A stretch of 64,000 nucleotides of DNA from Pseudomonadota bacterium (GTDB lineage: Bacteria; Pseudomonadota; Gammaproteobacteria; Steroidobacterales; Steroidobacteraceae): assembly GCA_023433465.1 (NCBI GenBank), contig JAEZCR010000247.1, positions 1 to 64,000 on the forward strand, in the 5' to 3' direction. Under the pieces are notes generated by a model, which saw only the letters and a list, made by a program, of their open reading frames with translations, had not been told where the DNA came from and searched no databases. Both the position numbers and the translations under genes were made by a program. Each line of letters begins with the position of its first letter. Within the stretch, counting starts at the first letter, position 1. Positions 1-7,851 of this stretch are shown in pieces.

Positions 1-611
1 GCCGCCGCCTGCGCGAGATCGCCCGCGGCCGCCGCCATCGCGGTTTCGAATGCCGCGACCACCGCGCTCATGCGGTCGTCCGCCGCCTTCGCCGACCCTT
101 CCACGGAGAAATGCGTGATCAGGGCACGCTCGCGGTGCTGGCCCAGCGTGGCATCGAGGGTCACGAACACGGTCGGCGCTCCGCTGCCTCCATCGACGGT
201 GTAGTCGGCCTCGAACCGCCGCAGCCGCACGCGCAGGTCGTACCGCGGTGGATAGGGCGCGTGGTCGTCGAACACGTTGGAGAACCCGCCGCTCCTGCGC
301 AGCGCATCGACGAGGATGCTGCCCACGAGCTCGGGCGCGGGCGCCGCCCACAGGCTCGCGGCGTACGAATCGAAGCGTTTCTCGCTGCGCAACAGCATGA
401 TCCGGTTCGAATCGAGCCCGGGCCCCGGATCCGGCCGCAGGACCAGGATGCTGCCGGCGGGCGCCGCCGAGGTGGCCACGGCACCCGGCGGCAGGCGCAG
501 CACGTACGACTGCGGCGCTGGCAACGTGGTCTCGAGCAGGCTGCCGCAGCCCGCGAGGGAAATCACGGCCCCGATTCCGGCCAGGGCGAGCATGCGGCTG
601 CGCGCGATCAT
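1..611 (-). CDS. ABC-type transport auxiliary lipoprotein (DUF330/PqiC-like), 3' end outside window
   Basis: Only the first 203 codons are visible; the gene continues past base 1. The protein opens with a short basic N-terminus, a hydrophobic stretch and the lipobox LAGC, so it should be a lipoprotein. The body contains APQSYVLRLPPG and LVGSILVDALRRSGGF, which fit the auxiliary lipoproteins encoded next to MCE/Mla or Pqi transport genes. Its ATG overlaps the stop of the MlaD-like gene by 4 bp (ATGA), making it the last visible gene of that operon. By analogy with PqiC it probably sits on the periplasmic face of the outer membrane and contacts the MCE protein. The role is inferred from family and context. 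Confidence 0.85.
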   Translation of the reverse strand, partial: MIARSRMLALAGIGAVISLAGCGSLLETTLPAPQSYVLRLPPGAVATSAAPAGSILVLRPDPGPGLDSNRIMLLRSEKRFDSYAASLWAAPAPELVGSILVDALRRSGGFSNVFDDHAPYPPRYDLRVRLRRFEADYTVDGGSGAPTVFVTLDATLGQHRERALITHFSVEGSAKAADDRMSAVVAAFETAMAAAAGDLAQAA

Positions 612-1522
612 CGGGGAATCTCCACGCCGCGGTAGCTAGGTTCGTACAGCAGCTGCGACGGATCGGCCTTGAGGCTGCGTGACAGTTCGCGGAATTCCTG
701 AGCGGCGATGCGGCTGTCGCGCAGCAGACGTTCCATTTCGGGCAGGCCGTCCCGCAGGAAGAGGCCCAGGTCCTCGCGGTGATCGGACATGAGCCGATCG
801 AGATTCGCGGTGGTCTTCGCGAGGTTGTCGGAGATCTCGCGCACGCGCAACGACGCCGCGGAAAGTTCGGGACCGGACGTGTCGAGCAGCTCGCGCGCGC
901 TGACCGCCGCGGCGCGCACTTCCGCGACCGTGGACTTGAGCTCGGCGACGACTTCGCCCGCGTCACTCATCGTCTTGGGCAGCGTGGCCGAGCTCTTCTC
1001 GATGTTCGCGAGCATCCGCGAGAAGGTCTCGATGTTCTCGTCCGACAACACCTGGGACGCGCGCCCGACCAGGTCGGGCAGACTGGCGAGGAACAGGTCG
1101 AAGTTGGACTGGACCGAATCGATGACCGGGTATTGCTCGCTCGGCACCGGGTCCATCCGGCGCTTGGGATCCGTGTTGGCGAGCAGGTCGATGTAGAGAA
1201 GCCCGGTGACGCCCTGCAGCGAAAGCGACGCGAGCGTGTCCTGCGAAATGGGCGCCTGCGAATCGATGTCGGCGATGACCTGCACGCGGTCCGCCGCCCG
1301 CTTGTCGATGCGGATGGCGACCACGCGGCCGACCTCGACGCCGAGGTAACGAACGATGCTGCCGCGGTTCAGGCCCGAGACGCTGCCCGTGAAATAGATC
1401 TCGTAACGGCGGTAGTCGCGGCTGTCGGCGCTGCCCGCGTACCAGTAGACGAACAGGGCGGCCATCGTGGTGACCAGCAGCACGAACGCGCCGACGGCGG
1501 TGTAGTTAGCTTCACGCTCCAT
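608..1522 (-). CDS. MlaD family protein (MCE domain)
   Basis: 304-aa protein with one N-terminal membrane helix (about residues 9-29) followed by an MCE/MlaD domain (about 38-120; GLNRGSIVRYLGVEVGRV is diagnostic). A long helical region follows, with repeated SxTLPKTMSDAGEVVAEL-type heptads. MCE proteins form periplasmic hexameric rings that carry phospholipids between membranes. It is longer than E. coli MlaD (about 180 aa) and lies between the ATPase and lipoprotein genes, as in the MlaE-F-D-lipoprotein layout of many proteobacteria. The start overlaps the ATPase gene by 11 bp. The lipid substrate cannot be read from sequence. Confidence 0.93.
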   Translation of the reverse strand: MEREANYTAVGAFVLLVTTMAALFVYWYAGSADSRDYRRYEIYFTGSVSGLNRGSIVRYLGVEVGRVVAIRIDKRAADRVQVIADIDSQAPISQDTLASLSLQGVTGLLYIDLLANTDPKRRMDPVPSEQYPVIDSVQSNFDLFLASLPDLVGRASQVLSDENIETFSRMLANIEKSSATLPKTMSDAGEVVAELKSTVAEVRAAAVSARELLDTSGPELSAASLRVREISDNLAKTTANLDRLMSDHREDLGLFLRDGLPEMERLLRDSRIAAQEFRELSRSLKADPSQLLYEPSYRGVEIPR

Positions 1523-2282
1523 GTGACGTGGCTCCGAAGCGCAGGGCGCGTTCTCCGTGGAAATACGCCCGGATCCACGGGTGTGGATTGTTGGCGATGT
1601 TCTCCAGGGTATCGCTGGTCATCCGGCGGTCGATGATCACCCCGACACGATTGCAGGTTCTGAAGATCGTGTCGAGATCATGCGTGATCATGATCACCGT
1701 GAGCCCCAGCTGGCCCCGCAGATCCATGAGTAATTCGTCGAAGGCGGCGGCGCTGATGGGATCGAGGCCCGCCGTGGGCTCATCCAGCATCAGCAGGGAC
1801 GGATCGAGCGCGAGCGCCCGGGCCAGCGCCGCGCGTTTGATCATGCCGCCCGACAGCTGCGCGGGATATTTGCGGGCCGCGTCGTCCGGCAGTCCGACGA
1901 GGCGCACCTTGAGCATCGCGAGCTCGTCGAGGGCGCGCGGCGCGAGATTCAGGTGTTCGATCATCGGCAGCTGGACGTTCTGCAGCACCGTGAGCGAGGT
2001 GAACAGCGCGCCCTGCTGAAACGTCACCCCGTACTGCGCCTTGATCTCGCGCATCTCCACGTCGGTCATCTGCGTGATGTCGCGGCCGTTCATGAGGACT
2101 TCGCCCGCCTTCGGGCGCTGCAGACCGAGGATCGAGCGCAGGAGTACGGATTTTCCGGAGCCGGATCCTCCGACGATGCCGAACACCTCGCCCCGCTCTA
2201 CGCTCATGTCGAGGCCATCGTGCACGATCTGCGCGCCGAAGCGGTTCACGAGGCCGCGGACTTCGATGAGAGCGTCGGTCAT
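1512..2282 (-). CDS. MlaF-like ABC transporter ATP-binding protein
   Basis: 256-aa ATPase of the Mla/Ttg2A family. It has Walker A GGSGSGKS (38-45), signature LSGGM (143-147), Walker B LLMLDEP (163-169) and the H-loop His at about 201. The signature LSGGMIKR, with Met rather than Gln, is typical of MlaF. The ATG at 2282 is chosen because it overlaps the permease stop as ATGA and begins MTDALIEVRG; a longer reading frame upstream is non-homologous. It powers the permease encoded immediately upstream to move phospholipid through the MCE protein encoded downstream. Confidence 0.95.
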   Translation of the reverse strand: MTDALIEVRGLVNRFGAQIVHDGLDMSVERGEVFGIVGGSGSGKSVLLRSILGLQRPKAGEVLMNGRDITQMTDVEMREIKAQYGVTFQQGALFTSLTVLQNVQLPMIEHLNLAPRALDELAMLKVRLVGLPDDAARKYPAQLSGGMIKRAALARALALDPSLLMLDEPTAGLDPISAAAFDELLMDLRGQLGLTVIMITHDLDTIFRTCNRVGVIIDRRMTSDTLENIANNPHPWIRAYFHGERALRFGATSHGA

Positions 2283-3394
2283 ATGTCGAGCAGCCAGAAT
2301 GCCACCGCGAACAGCGCGTCGGCGAGCAGGACGAGGAAGATGGATTGCACCACGGCCGTGGTAGTCAGGCGGCCGAGCTCGCGCGAGGAGTCGCGCACCT
2401 GCAGGCCACGATAGGTGCCCGTGAGCGCGATCAGCAGCGCGAACACCGGCGCCTTCACGATGCCTACCCAGAACGTCGTCGAGGAGATCGCATCCTGGGC
2501 GCGCTCGAGGAACAGCACCAGCGGCATGTCGAGCAGCCAGCGACACAGCAACGCGCCACCCGTGAGGCCGACCAGGTCCGCGGCCACCGTGAGCAGCGGC
2601 AGCGCGATCACCAGACCTATGACGCGCGGGAGAACCAGGACCTCGTGCGGATCGACACCTATCGCCTTCAACGCATCGACTTCCTCGTTGAGCTTCATTG
2701 CGCCGATCTCGGCCGCGAACGCGCTACCCGAGCGGCCAGCGACAATAATCGCGGTGAGCAGCACCGCGAGCTCCCTCAGCACGCTGATCGTGATGAGATC
2801 GACGACGTAGATCTCGGCGCCGTACTGCTGCATGTACTGCGCGGCGATGTAGGCGATGATCACCGTGATCAGGAACGCGATCAGCGACACGATCGGGATC
2901 GCGGTGAGTCCCGTCTCGTAGAGATGCCGCGCGATCGAAATGGGACGCAGGCGCCGCCAGCTCGTTGCGGCGCGCAGCCACGTGATCGTCGTGTGACCGA
3001 CGAAATCCAGCGCCGCGGTCACCGCGCGCGCCCGACTGGTCACCAGTCGCCCGAGCGCGCTGACGGGCTCGAAGGCCGGTTCGGAGGAAGACGGCGGCGA
3101 CGCACGCCGCTTGCCCGCGAGTGTGGACTCGATGAGCTCGATCTGTCCCGGCGCTTCGCCTTCGAACGTGACCTCGAGACCGGCGTCTTCGGCGGATTTC
3201 AGCCACTCGCGCAGACGCCATGCGCCCGCGAGGTCGAGCTCGACGTGTTTCGGGATCTCGACGCGCAGCCGGCGCGCACCCGCCAGCGACTGCGCGGCGA
3301 GTTCGGCGTCGATGGCCGGCATCTCCTTGCCGCGCCATCTGCCGGCGAGCTCGGCTGTGAGGACGTCGTTGTCTCGGCTGAGGTTCAGGTACAT
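2279..3394 (-). CDS. MlaE-type permease with N-terminal STAS-like domain
   Basis: 371-aa protein, about 110 residues longer than stand-alone MlaE (about 260 aa). The C-terminal 250 residues are a classic MlaE permease with several membrane helices and motifs such as ELAVLLTAIIVAGRSGSAFAAEIGAM and EEVDALKAIGVDP. The N-terminal 110 residues (VLTAELAGRWRG, VEIPKHVELDLAGAWRLREWL) resemble a STAS/MlaB-like module, so the MlaB role is probably fused to the permease. It is the first gene of the operon. I see no free-standing mlaB or mlaC in the window. Confidence 0.93.
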   Translation of the reverse strand: MYLNLSRDNDVLTAELAGRWRGKEMPAIDAELAAQSLAGARRLRVEIPKHVELDLAGAWRLREWLKSAEDAGLEVTFEGEAPGQIELIESTLAGKRRASPPSSSEPAFEPVSALGRLVTSRARAVTAALDFVGHTTITWLRAATSWRRLRPISIARHLYETGLTAIPIVSLIAFLITVIIAYIAAQYMQQYGAEIYVVDLITISVLRELAVLLTAIIVAGRSGSAFAAEIGAMKLNEEVDALKAIGVDPHEVLVLPRVIGLVIALPLLTVAADLVGLTGGALLCRWLLDMPLVLFLERAQDAISSTTFWVGIVKAPVFALLIALTGTYRGLQVRDSSRELGRLTTTAVVQSIFLVLLADALFAVAFWLLDI

Positions 3395-3493
3395 TCGCGC
3401 GGCGTAGCCATACTAACTACATTCGTGCCGGCCGCCGCGCGGTTCGGAACCGTCTGGCGTGAGCCGGGCTCCGCCAGTATGGCAAATTGGCCT

Positions 3494-3569
3494 CATGGCC
3501 GCCGCGTCGTCTGAATTCGCGGCGGCCATGGGCCGAAAGCTGGCGGAGTGGTTCCAGAACCCCGCCAGC
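3494..3569. terminator. two consecutive perfect hairpins between ABC operons
   Basis: A 13-bp perfect inverted repeat (CATGGCCGCCGCG, 3494-3506, with 3518-3530; 11-nt loop) is followed by an 8-bp perfect repeat (GCTGGCGG, 3539-3546, with 3562-3569). They lie between the 3' end of the ABC-2 exporter operon (stop at 3579, minus) and the start of the mla operon (3394, minus). Reading on the minus strand, the 8-bp stem is followed by a short TTTC, so it could terminate the exporter transcript. There is no long T-run, so the function is inferred. Confidence 0.5.
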
Positions 3570-3578
3570 CGGGGGGAC

Positions 3579-4541
3579 TCAGCTCTCGTCGCGGTAGCGG
3601 CGGATGCGGATCGTGGCGTAGATCAGCGCGGCGCCCGCGAGCAGGCCTAGCCACAGCTCGTAGTGCATGAACAGACCCGAGAAGCTCACCGAGTCGAAGA
3701 CCTGGCCGATCGTCGGGACGTGCTCGGTGCCGCCCTGGTTGAACTGGTCGGAGTGCACTTTCATTTCCTGGACGAAGCCGACCAGGCGGCGGCCCACGAA
3801 CTTCGCGACGTGCTCGCTGTTGAAGAACATCTTCTCGATCAGCATCAGGCCCAGGGGCGGCAGCACCGCCCAGAGGAACACCGCGCGACGCGCCCACACG
3901 GACATGATCATCAGGTAACCCGCCACCGGCACGTACCAGAGCACGCCGCCCAGGCTGAACACGAACGATGCCCACATCGCCCCGAGCCACCCCGAGAAGC
4001 TGAAGGCCGGAACGATGTCGCCGAGCACGGTTCCGTTGAACCGGATCCAGAAGATCAGGCTCAGGATGAGCTGCGTGACGGTCGCGAGCGCGAGCACCGC
4101 GAGCGGCATCACGACGAGCGCAACGGCGAGCTTCGACAGCACGACCTGCGCATCCGACACCGGCATCGATTTCCAGAACAGGATGCTGCGATCGCGGCGT
4201 TCGGCGTACAGGCAGTCGATCAGGTAGAAGAACACCACGACGAGCACGAGTCCGGAAATGACGCCGGCCAGGACGATCTGCATCATCGCGAACACCGTCG
4301 CCTTCTGATCGGCCGGCAACGCGATCGCCTTCGAGAGCTCTTCACGTTCCTGTGCGCCGAGCCCGGGGATCTCCTCGATGTTGGCGTGATGCCCGATCAG
4401 GACCGCGTCCTCGAACTGCATCGAGAGCAGTGTGCCCCACATCGACATCACGACGATCAGACCCGCCCAGACGAGCGGGGCGATCCATAGCGAGCGATGT
4501 TCCCAGAACTCGCGGCGTACGAGCATGAGCATGGTGTTCAT
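3579..4541 (-). CDS. ABC-2 type transporter permease
   Basis: 320-aa polytopic membrane protein. The N-terminal cytoplasmic start MLMLVRREFWEHRSLW and six or so hydrophobic segments fit ABC-2 family export permeases. A large extracytoplasmic loop follows the first helix. The LYAERRDRSILFWKSMPVSD motif is characteristic of this family. The start overlaps the stop of the ATPase gene by 4 bp (ATGA). Together with the ATPase, GntR gene and a 54-aa membrane protein it forms one minus-strand operon. Substrate unknown; similar GntR-controlled sets respond to envelope-active compounds, but that is only an analogy. Confidence 0.9.
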   Translation of the reverse strand: MNTMLMLVRREFWEHRSLWIAPLVWAGLIVVMSMWGTLLSMQFEDAVLIGHHANIEEIPGLGAQEREELSKAIALPADQKATVFAMMQIVLAGVISGLVLVVVFFYLIDCLYAERRDRSILFWKSMPVSDAQVVLSKLAVALVVMPLAVLALATVTQLILSLIFWIRFNGTVLGDIVPAFSFSGWLGAMWASFVFSLGGVLWYVPVAGYLMIMSVWARRAVFLWAVLPPLGLMLIEKMFFNSEHVAKFVGRRLVGFVQEMKVHSDQFNQGGTEHVPTIGQVFDSVSFSGLFMHYELWLGLLAGAALIYATIRIRRYRDES

Positions 4542-5431
4542 GCGGCCTCCTTCGCGGTCACGGTCGACTTCACGTCTTTTTCGCGCGAGCCCATCATCGC
4601 GACGAAGAGATCCGCGACGGAGGGATGGCGCGTCTCGCCGAGGTCCGCGAGCTCGCTTTCGGGGCGGCCATCGAACAGCATCGCGACACGGCCGAAGACT
4701 TCACGTTCGTAGAACGGCTTGAGCGAGCGCGCGTGCGCGACGTTGGCGGCCGCGGGGATGAGCTGCGTGAACCGCTCGCCGATCGCTTCCATGCTGGAAT
4801 CGAGCACGATGCGTCCGTGATCGATGAACACCACGTCGGTGAGGATGTTTTCGATCTCCTCCACCTGGTGCGTGGTCACCAGGATCGTCCGCTCGTGGTT
4901 GAAGTAGTCGTTGAGCAGGTTGTCGTAGAACGAGCGGCGGAACAGCAGGTCGAGGCCGAGCGTCGGCTCGTCGAGCACCAGCAGCTTCGCGTCGATCGCG
5001 AGGATCAGCGCGAGGTGCAGCTGCGTGACCATGCCCTTGGAGAGCTGGCGCACGCGGCGATCGAGCTTGATGTCGGTCCGCGAGAGAAATTCGACGGCCT
5101 TGTTGCGATCGAACCGCGGATGTACGCCGGCGACGAATTCGAGCGCCTGCGCGACCGAGATCCAGCGCGGCAGCACCGCGACGTCGGCGATGAAGCAGAC
5201 TTCCTTCATGAGCTCGTCACGCTCGGTGCGCGGGTCGCGGCCAAGGACCTTGAGCTCGCCATCGAATCCGGTGAGTCCCAGGATGGACTTGATCGCCGTG
5301 GTCTTGCCGGAGCCGTTCGGCCCGATGAGGCCGACGATGCGTCCCGCCGCGACGTTGAGGTCGATGCCGCGCAGCGCCTGCGTGCTGCCGTAATGCTTGG
5401 AAAGCCCCCGGGCTTCAATGATTGCTGTCAT
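4538..5431 (-). CDS. ABC transporter ATP-binding protein
   Basis: 297-aa ATPase with Walker A GPNGSGKT (about 37-44) and Walker B LLVLDEPTLGLD. The signature reads LSKGM instead of LSGGQ, common in ABC-2 exporters of the YtrB type. The start at 5431 (MTAIIEARGL) overlaps the end of the GntR gene by 17 bp; an in-frame ATG at 5440 is a near-equivalent alternative. The C-terminal about 80 residues form an extra domain typical of exporter ATPases. It partners the permease encoded directly downstream. Confidence 0.93.
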   Translation of the reverse strand: MTAIIEARGLSKHYGSTQALRGIDLNVAAGRIVGLIGPNGSGKTTAIKSILGLTGFDGELKVLGRDPRTERDELMKEVCFIADVAVLPRWISVAQALEFVAGVHPRFDRNKAVEFLSRTDIKLDRRVRQLSKGMVTQLHLALILAIDAKLLVLDEPTLGLDLLFRRSFYDNLLNDYFNHERTILVTTHQVEEIENILTDVVFIDHGRIVLDSSMEAIGERFTQLIPAAANVAHARSLKPFYEREVFGRVAMLFDGRPESELADLGETRHPSVADLFVAMMGSREKDVKSTVTAKEAA

Positions 5432-5837
5432 CGTCTTCATCCGTGGCAGCACGAGTCGGGAACGGCTGGGAGGCCGGGGCCGATTTCGCACCGCGTTTCA
5501 TGAGTTCTTCGGTCGAGAGTCCGAGACGCTGGATCGTCGCGTAGATCTTCGGCCACTCGGTGTCCAGGAAGTACTGGCGTTCGTCCTTCATGAGCGCCTG
5601 GCGCGCGCCTTCGTTGACGAACATTCCGCGCCCGCGTTTTTTCTCAACCAGCTGCTCATCGACGAGCTGCTGGTATCCCTTGAGAACGGTCAGCGGGTTG
5701 AGACGGAACTCCGCCGCGACAGCGCGGACCGAGGGCAGCGGGTCTCCTTCTTTGAGGACACCTTCGAGGATCATCGCCACCACCCGGTCACGCAGCTGCC
5801 GGTATATCGGCTGACTGTCGTCCCATTGCGGGTCCAT
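5415..5837 (-). CDS. GntR family transcriptional regulator (YtrA subfamily)
   Basis: 140-aa regulator with an N-terminal winged helix (about 10-77: QPIYRQLRDRVVAMI, LPSVRAVAAEFRLNPLTVLKGYQQL) and only a short C-terminal helical region. That layout defines the YtrA branch of GntR proteins, which usually repress a downstream ABC exporter. Here it lies in the same operon as the ATPase and permease, supporting autoregulation. The candidate operator is the palindrome at 6082-6109. The acidic tail DEDDDSNH overlaps the ATPase start. Confidence 0.93.
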   Translation of the reverse strand: MDPQWDDSQPIYRQLRDRVVAMILEGVLKEGDPLPSVRAVAAEFRLNPLTVLKGYQQLVDEQLVEKKRGRGMFVNEGARQALMKDERQYFLDTEWPKIYATIQRLGLSTEELMKRGAKSAPASQPFPTRAATDEDDDSNH

Positions 5838-5852
5838 GGGTACTCCTGGCCT

Positions 5853-6017
5853 TCAGCGGATCAGGGCGCTGGTGACGAGCAGGAAGCTGGCGTCGCCGCT
5901 GCGGTGGACACGCGCGATGCTCGTGGCATCGACGAAGGTCAGCCCCAACAGGATCGTCACGAACACCGCCGCGAGCGCGCTGGCCGTCACCTTCAGATTG
6001 TTTTTCAGAATGGTCAT
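5853..6017 (-). CDS. small membrane protein (54 aa), first gene of the GntR/ABC operon
   Basis: Translated by hand: MTILKNNLKVTASALAA, then a hydrophobic run to about residue 28, ending in SFLLVTSALIR. There is one clear membrane helix (about 11-27) and a second weaker hydrophobic stretch at the C-terminus. A strong ribosome binding site (AAGGAG, 6 nt before the ATG) supports translation. It ends 15 bp before the GntR start, and no other gene separates it from the operator-like palindrome, so it is probably co-transcribed with the exporter. Homology not recognised; it may be an accessory subunit or a membrane sensor. Confidence 0.7.
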   Translation of the reverse strand: MTILKNNLKVTASALAAVFVTILLGLTFVDATSIARVHRSGDASFLLVTSALIR

Positions 6018-6081
6018 ACGTTTCTCCTTGCTCCTGCTTTCACTTCTTTGGCGCCTCGCCCTATGCGATTCGCCATCCGTC

Positions 6082-6109
6082 TTGGTGTTATATATAACTA
6101 CAACACCAA
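6082..6109. promoter_or_regulatory. candidate GntR operator/promoter palindrome
   Basis: The arms TTGGTGTT (6082-6089) and AACACCAA (6102-6109) are perfect inverted repeats around a 12-bp AT-rich spacer. Overlapping them is a second perfect 12-bp palindrome, GTTATATATAAC (6087-6098). The site lies 65 bp upstream of the 54-aa gene and 80 bp upstream of the divergent gene at 6190, in the only strongly AT-rich stretch nearby. A YtrA-type regulator encoded in the operon is the obvious candidate to bind it. The assignment is inferred. Confidence 0.6.
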
Positions 6110-6189
6110 CTCAGAAGCAAGCCCCCAACCCGAAAAAACTTTCGGGTGCGTTTCAGCCTCAGGCGCGTTACCGGCAGCCGGGGGTGAGC

Positions 6190-6405
6190 ATGAATTCCAA
6201 GGTGCTGATTATTCTGGGGATTGTGGTGGCGCATGGCGCGCTGGCGGCCGGCTGGGTTCAGCAGGAAGCGCCTCAGCCACGGTCGACGAAGATCGCGGCC
6301 TGCTCTCCGTCTCCCGACGTTTTGCTTCCCGATTTCACCCCCCGGGCGATGTTGCTCGCGGCGCTCGTCACCCCCGAGCCGCTGGGCGAGTCGATGCAGC
6401 CGTGA
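6190..6405 (+). CDS. small exported or membrane-anchored protein (71 aa), unknown function
   Basis: MNSKVLIILGIVVAHGALAAG forms a signal peptide or signal anchor, followed by a short hydrophilic region with a single Cys (IAACSPSPDVLLPDF). GGGGGTGAGC precedes the ATG as a ribosome binding site. It ends 17 bp before the sigma factor ATG, suggesting one transcript with the sigma factor and the membrane protein downstream. I do not recognise a family. It could be divergently controlled from the palindrome at 6082-6109. Confidence 0.6.
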   Translation: MNSKVLIILGIVVAHGALAAGWVQQEAPQPRSTKIAACSPSPDVLLPDFTPRAMLLAALVTPEPLGESMQP

Positions 6406-6422
6406 ACGCCGGAATCATCACG

Positions 6423-7058
6423 ATGGATGGACTCACTTCTCCGGAACCGGCGCCGCGCTTCGCGCGCGCGCAGCCAGCGCGTAAAGTCGTGAGCGTGAGT
6501 GATGACGAGGATGCGCAGTTGATGCTCGCGTACGCAGGCGGCGAGATGCGCGCCTTCGAGACGCTGTACGCCCGGCATCGCACGGCGCTGTACCGCTATC
6601 TAGTCAGACAGGCGCGCGACGGCGAGACCGCCAACGATCTCTTCCAGGAAGTGTGGAGCCGCGTGATCGTGAATCGCGCGCGCTACGAGCCGCGCGCCAA
6701 GTTTCGCACCTTCCTGTTCACGCTCGCCCACAACTGTTTCATCGATCATTGCCGGCGGACGAAGGCGCGTCCCGGTGGCACGAACGTCGACGACGCCGAC
6801 GCGGCGGACCTGCTGCCCACGGACGACAGCGCACTGCCCGAGCGCGCGCTCGAGCGCGACGAATGTACGCGCCGCTACCGCGCCGCGCTCGAGTCGTTGC
6901 CGCAGGAGCAGCGCGACGTCTATCTACTGCACGAGGAGTCGAACCTGTCGCTCGAGGAGATCGGACGGGTGACCGGCGTCGGCACGGAGACGGCCAAGAG
7001 CCGGCTGCGTTACGCGGTCGGCAAGCTCAAGGCGGCGCTGGCCGTCGCGGAGGCGTGA
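6423..7058 (+). CDS. ECF-type RNA polymerase sigma factor
   Basis: 211 aa from the ATG at 6423. Region 2 is clear (FETLYARHRTALYRYLV, NDLFQEVWSRV), as is region 4 (LPQEQRDVYLLHEESNLSLEEIG, ETAKSRLRYAVGKL). There is no region 3, as expected for group IV sigma factors. In-frame GTG codons at 6489 and 6495 would give 187-189 aa, nearer the usual ECF length, so the start is uncertain. The next gene begins 1 bp after its stop and encodes a one-helix membrane protein, the usual place for an anti-sigma factor. Confidence 0.92.
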   Translation: MDGLTSPEPAPRFARAQPARKVVSVSDDEDAQLMLAYAGGEMRAFETLYARHRTALYRYLVRQARDGETANDLFQEVWSRVIVNRARYEPRAKFRTFLFTLAHNCFIDHCRRTKARPGGTNVDDADAADLLPTDDSALPERALERDECTRRYRAALESLPQEQRDVYLLHEESNLSLEEIGRVTGVGTETAKSRLRYAVGKLKAALAVAEA

Positions 7059-7059
7059 G

Positions 7060-7800
7060 ATGACGGACCGCGACGACGAATTCGACGATTTCCTGCGGCG
7101 GAGCAGGCCCAGCTTCCGGCGCGTCGACGAGGACGAGCTCGAGCCGCCCGCGGAGTTGGACCGCATCGTGCTGCGCCAGGCGCGCGAGGCGATAGAGACC
7201 GAACGCCCGCAACGCGTGTTCCGCGGGCCACGCTGGGGCGCACCCATCGCGCTCGCCGCGACCCTGGTCGTGTCGCTCGCCGTGGTATTCCACGGACGAG
7301 CGCCCGAGAAGACGCCGGTGGGCGAAGTCACGGTGCGCAGCATCGCGCGCGAAATTACCGCGCCTGCGCCGGCCGCCGAAGCCGACACGTACACCAATGC
7401 GAGCGGAGAAGCGCGCGCGGCCCCATGGGAAGCCACCGCCGTGCCGATGCGTAACAAGGCCGCGGACAATGCGCCATACGTGGTGGGCATCGTGCCGCAG
7501 GAACCGGTCGCACCCGCCTCGCCATCCCCGGCACTGGTTTCCGATGCCGAGGCCGCGCGTTACGCGGCGCCTCCGCCCGCGGCGGTCGAGATGACGTCCG
7601 CGTCGGCCATGGCGCGCACGAGCATGCCGGCCGCCAAGGCGAGGTACGAGGGCGACGCCCCGGCCTGGCGCAGCGATTCGGTCGCCTGGCTGGCCGAAAT
7701 CGAGCGCCTGCGGGCCGCGGGAGACGCCGCGCGGGCCGACGCTGAAATGGCCGAATACAACCGCCAGCATCGGGCCTACGCGGGCGCCCCAGATCGCTGA
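7060..7800 (+). CDS. single-pass membrane protein, putative anti-sigma factor
   Basis: 246 aa: an acidic N-terminus (MTDRDDEFDDFLRRSRP), one membrane helix (about 65-82, APIALAATLVVSLAVVF), then an Ala/Pro-rich extracytoplasmic region and a C-terminal helical segment (SVAWLAEIERLRAAGDAARAD). No HxxxCxxC zinc anti-sigma motif is visible, so assignment as anti-sigma rests on position and topology. It is translationally coupled to the sigma factor (1-bp gap). The C-terminal motif WLxEIxRLRxxGD occurs in hypothetical proteins paired with ECF sigma factors. Confidence 0.7.
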   Translation: MTDRDDEFDDFLRRSRPSFRRVDEDELEPPAELDRIVLRQAREAIETERPQRVFRGPRWGAPIALAATLVVSLAVVFHGRAPEKTPVGEVTVRSIAREITAPAPAAEADTYTNASGEARAAPWEATAVPMRNKAADNAPYVVGIVPQEPVAPASPSPALVSDAEAARYAAPPPAAVEMTSASAMARTSMPAAKARYEGDAPAWRSDSVAWLAEIERLRAAGDAARADAEMAEYNRQHRAYAGAPDR

Positions 7801-7851
7801 AGACGCGCCGAGACAACGCTGAAGAAAGCCGGCCGCGGGTCAGCTGTCCGA

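Noticed and set aside
5397..7058. A 553-aa reading frame running through the GntR, intergenic and sigma factor region on the plus strand
   Set aside because: Only its last about 210 codons show sigma factor homology; the rest is antisense to the GntR gene or crosses the operator region.
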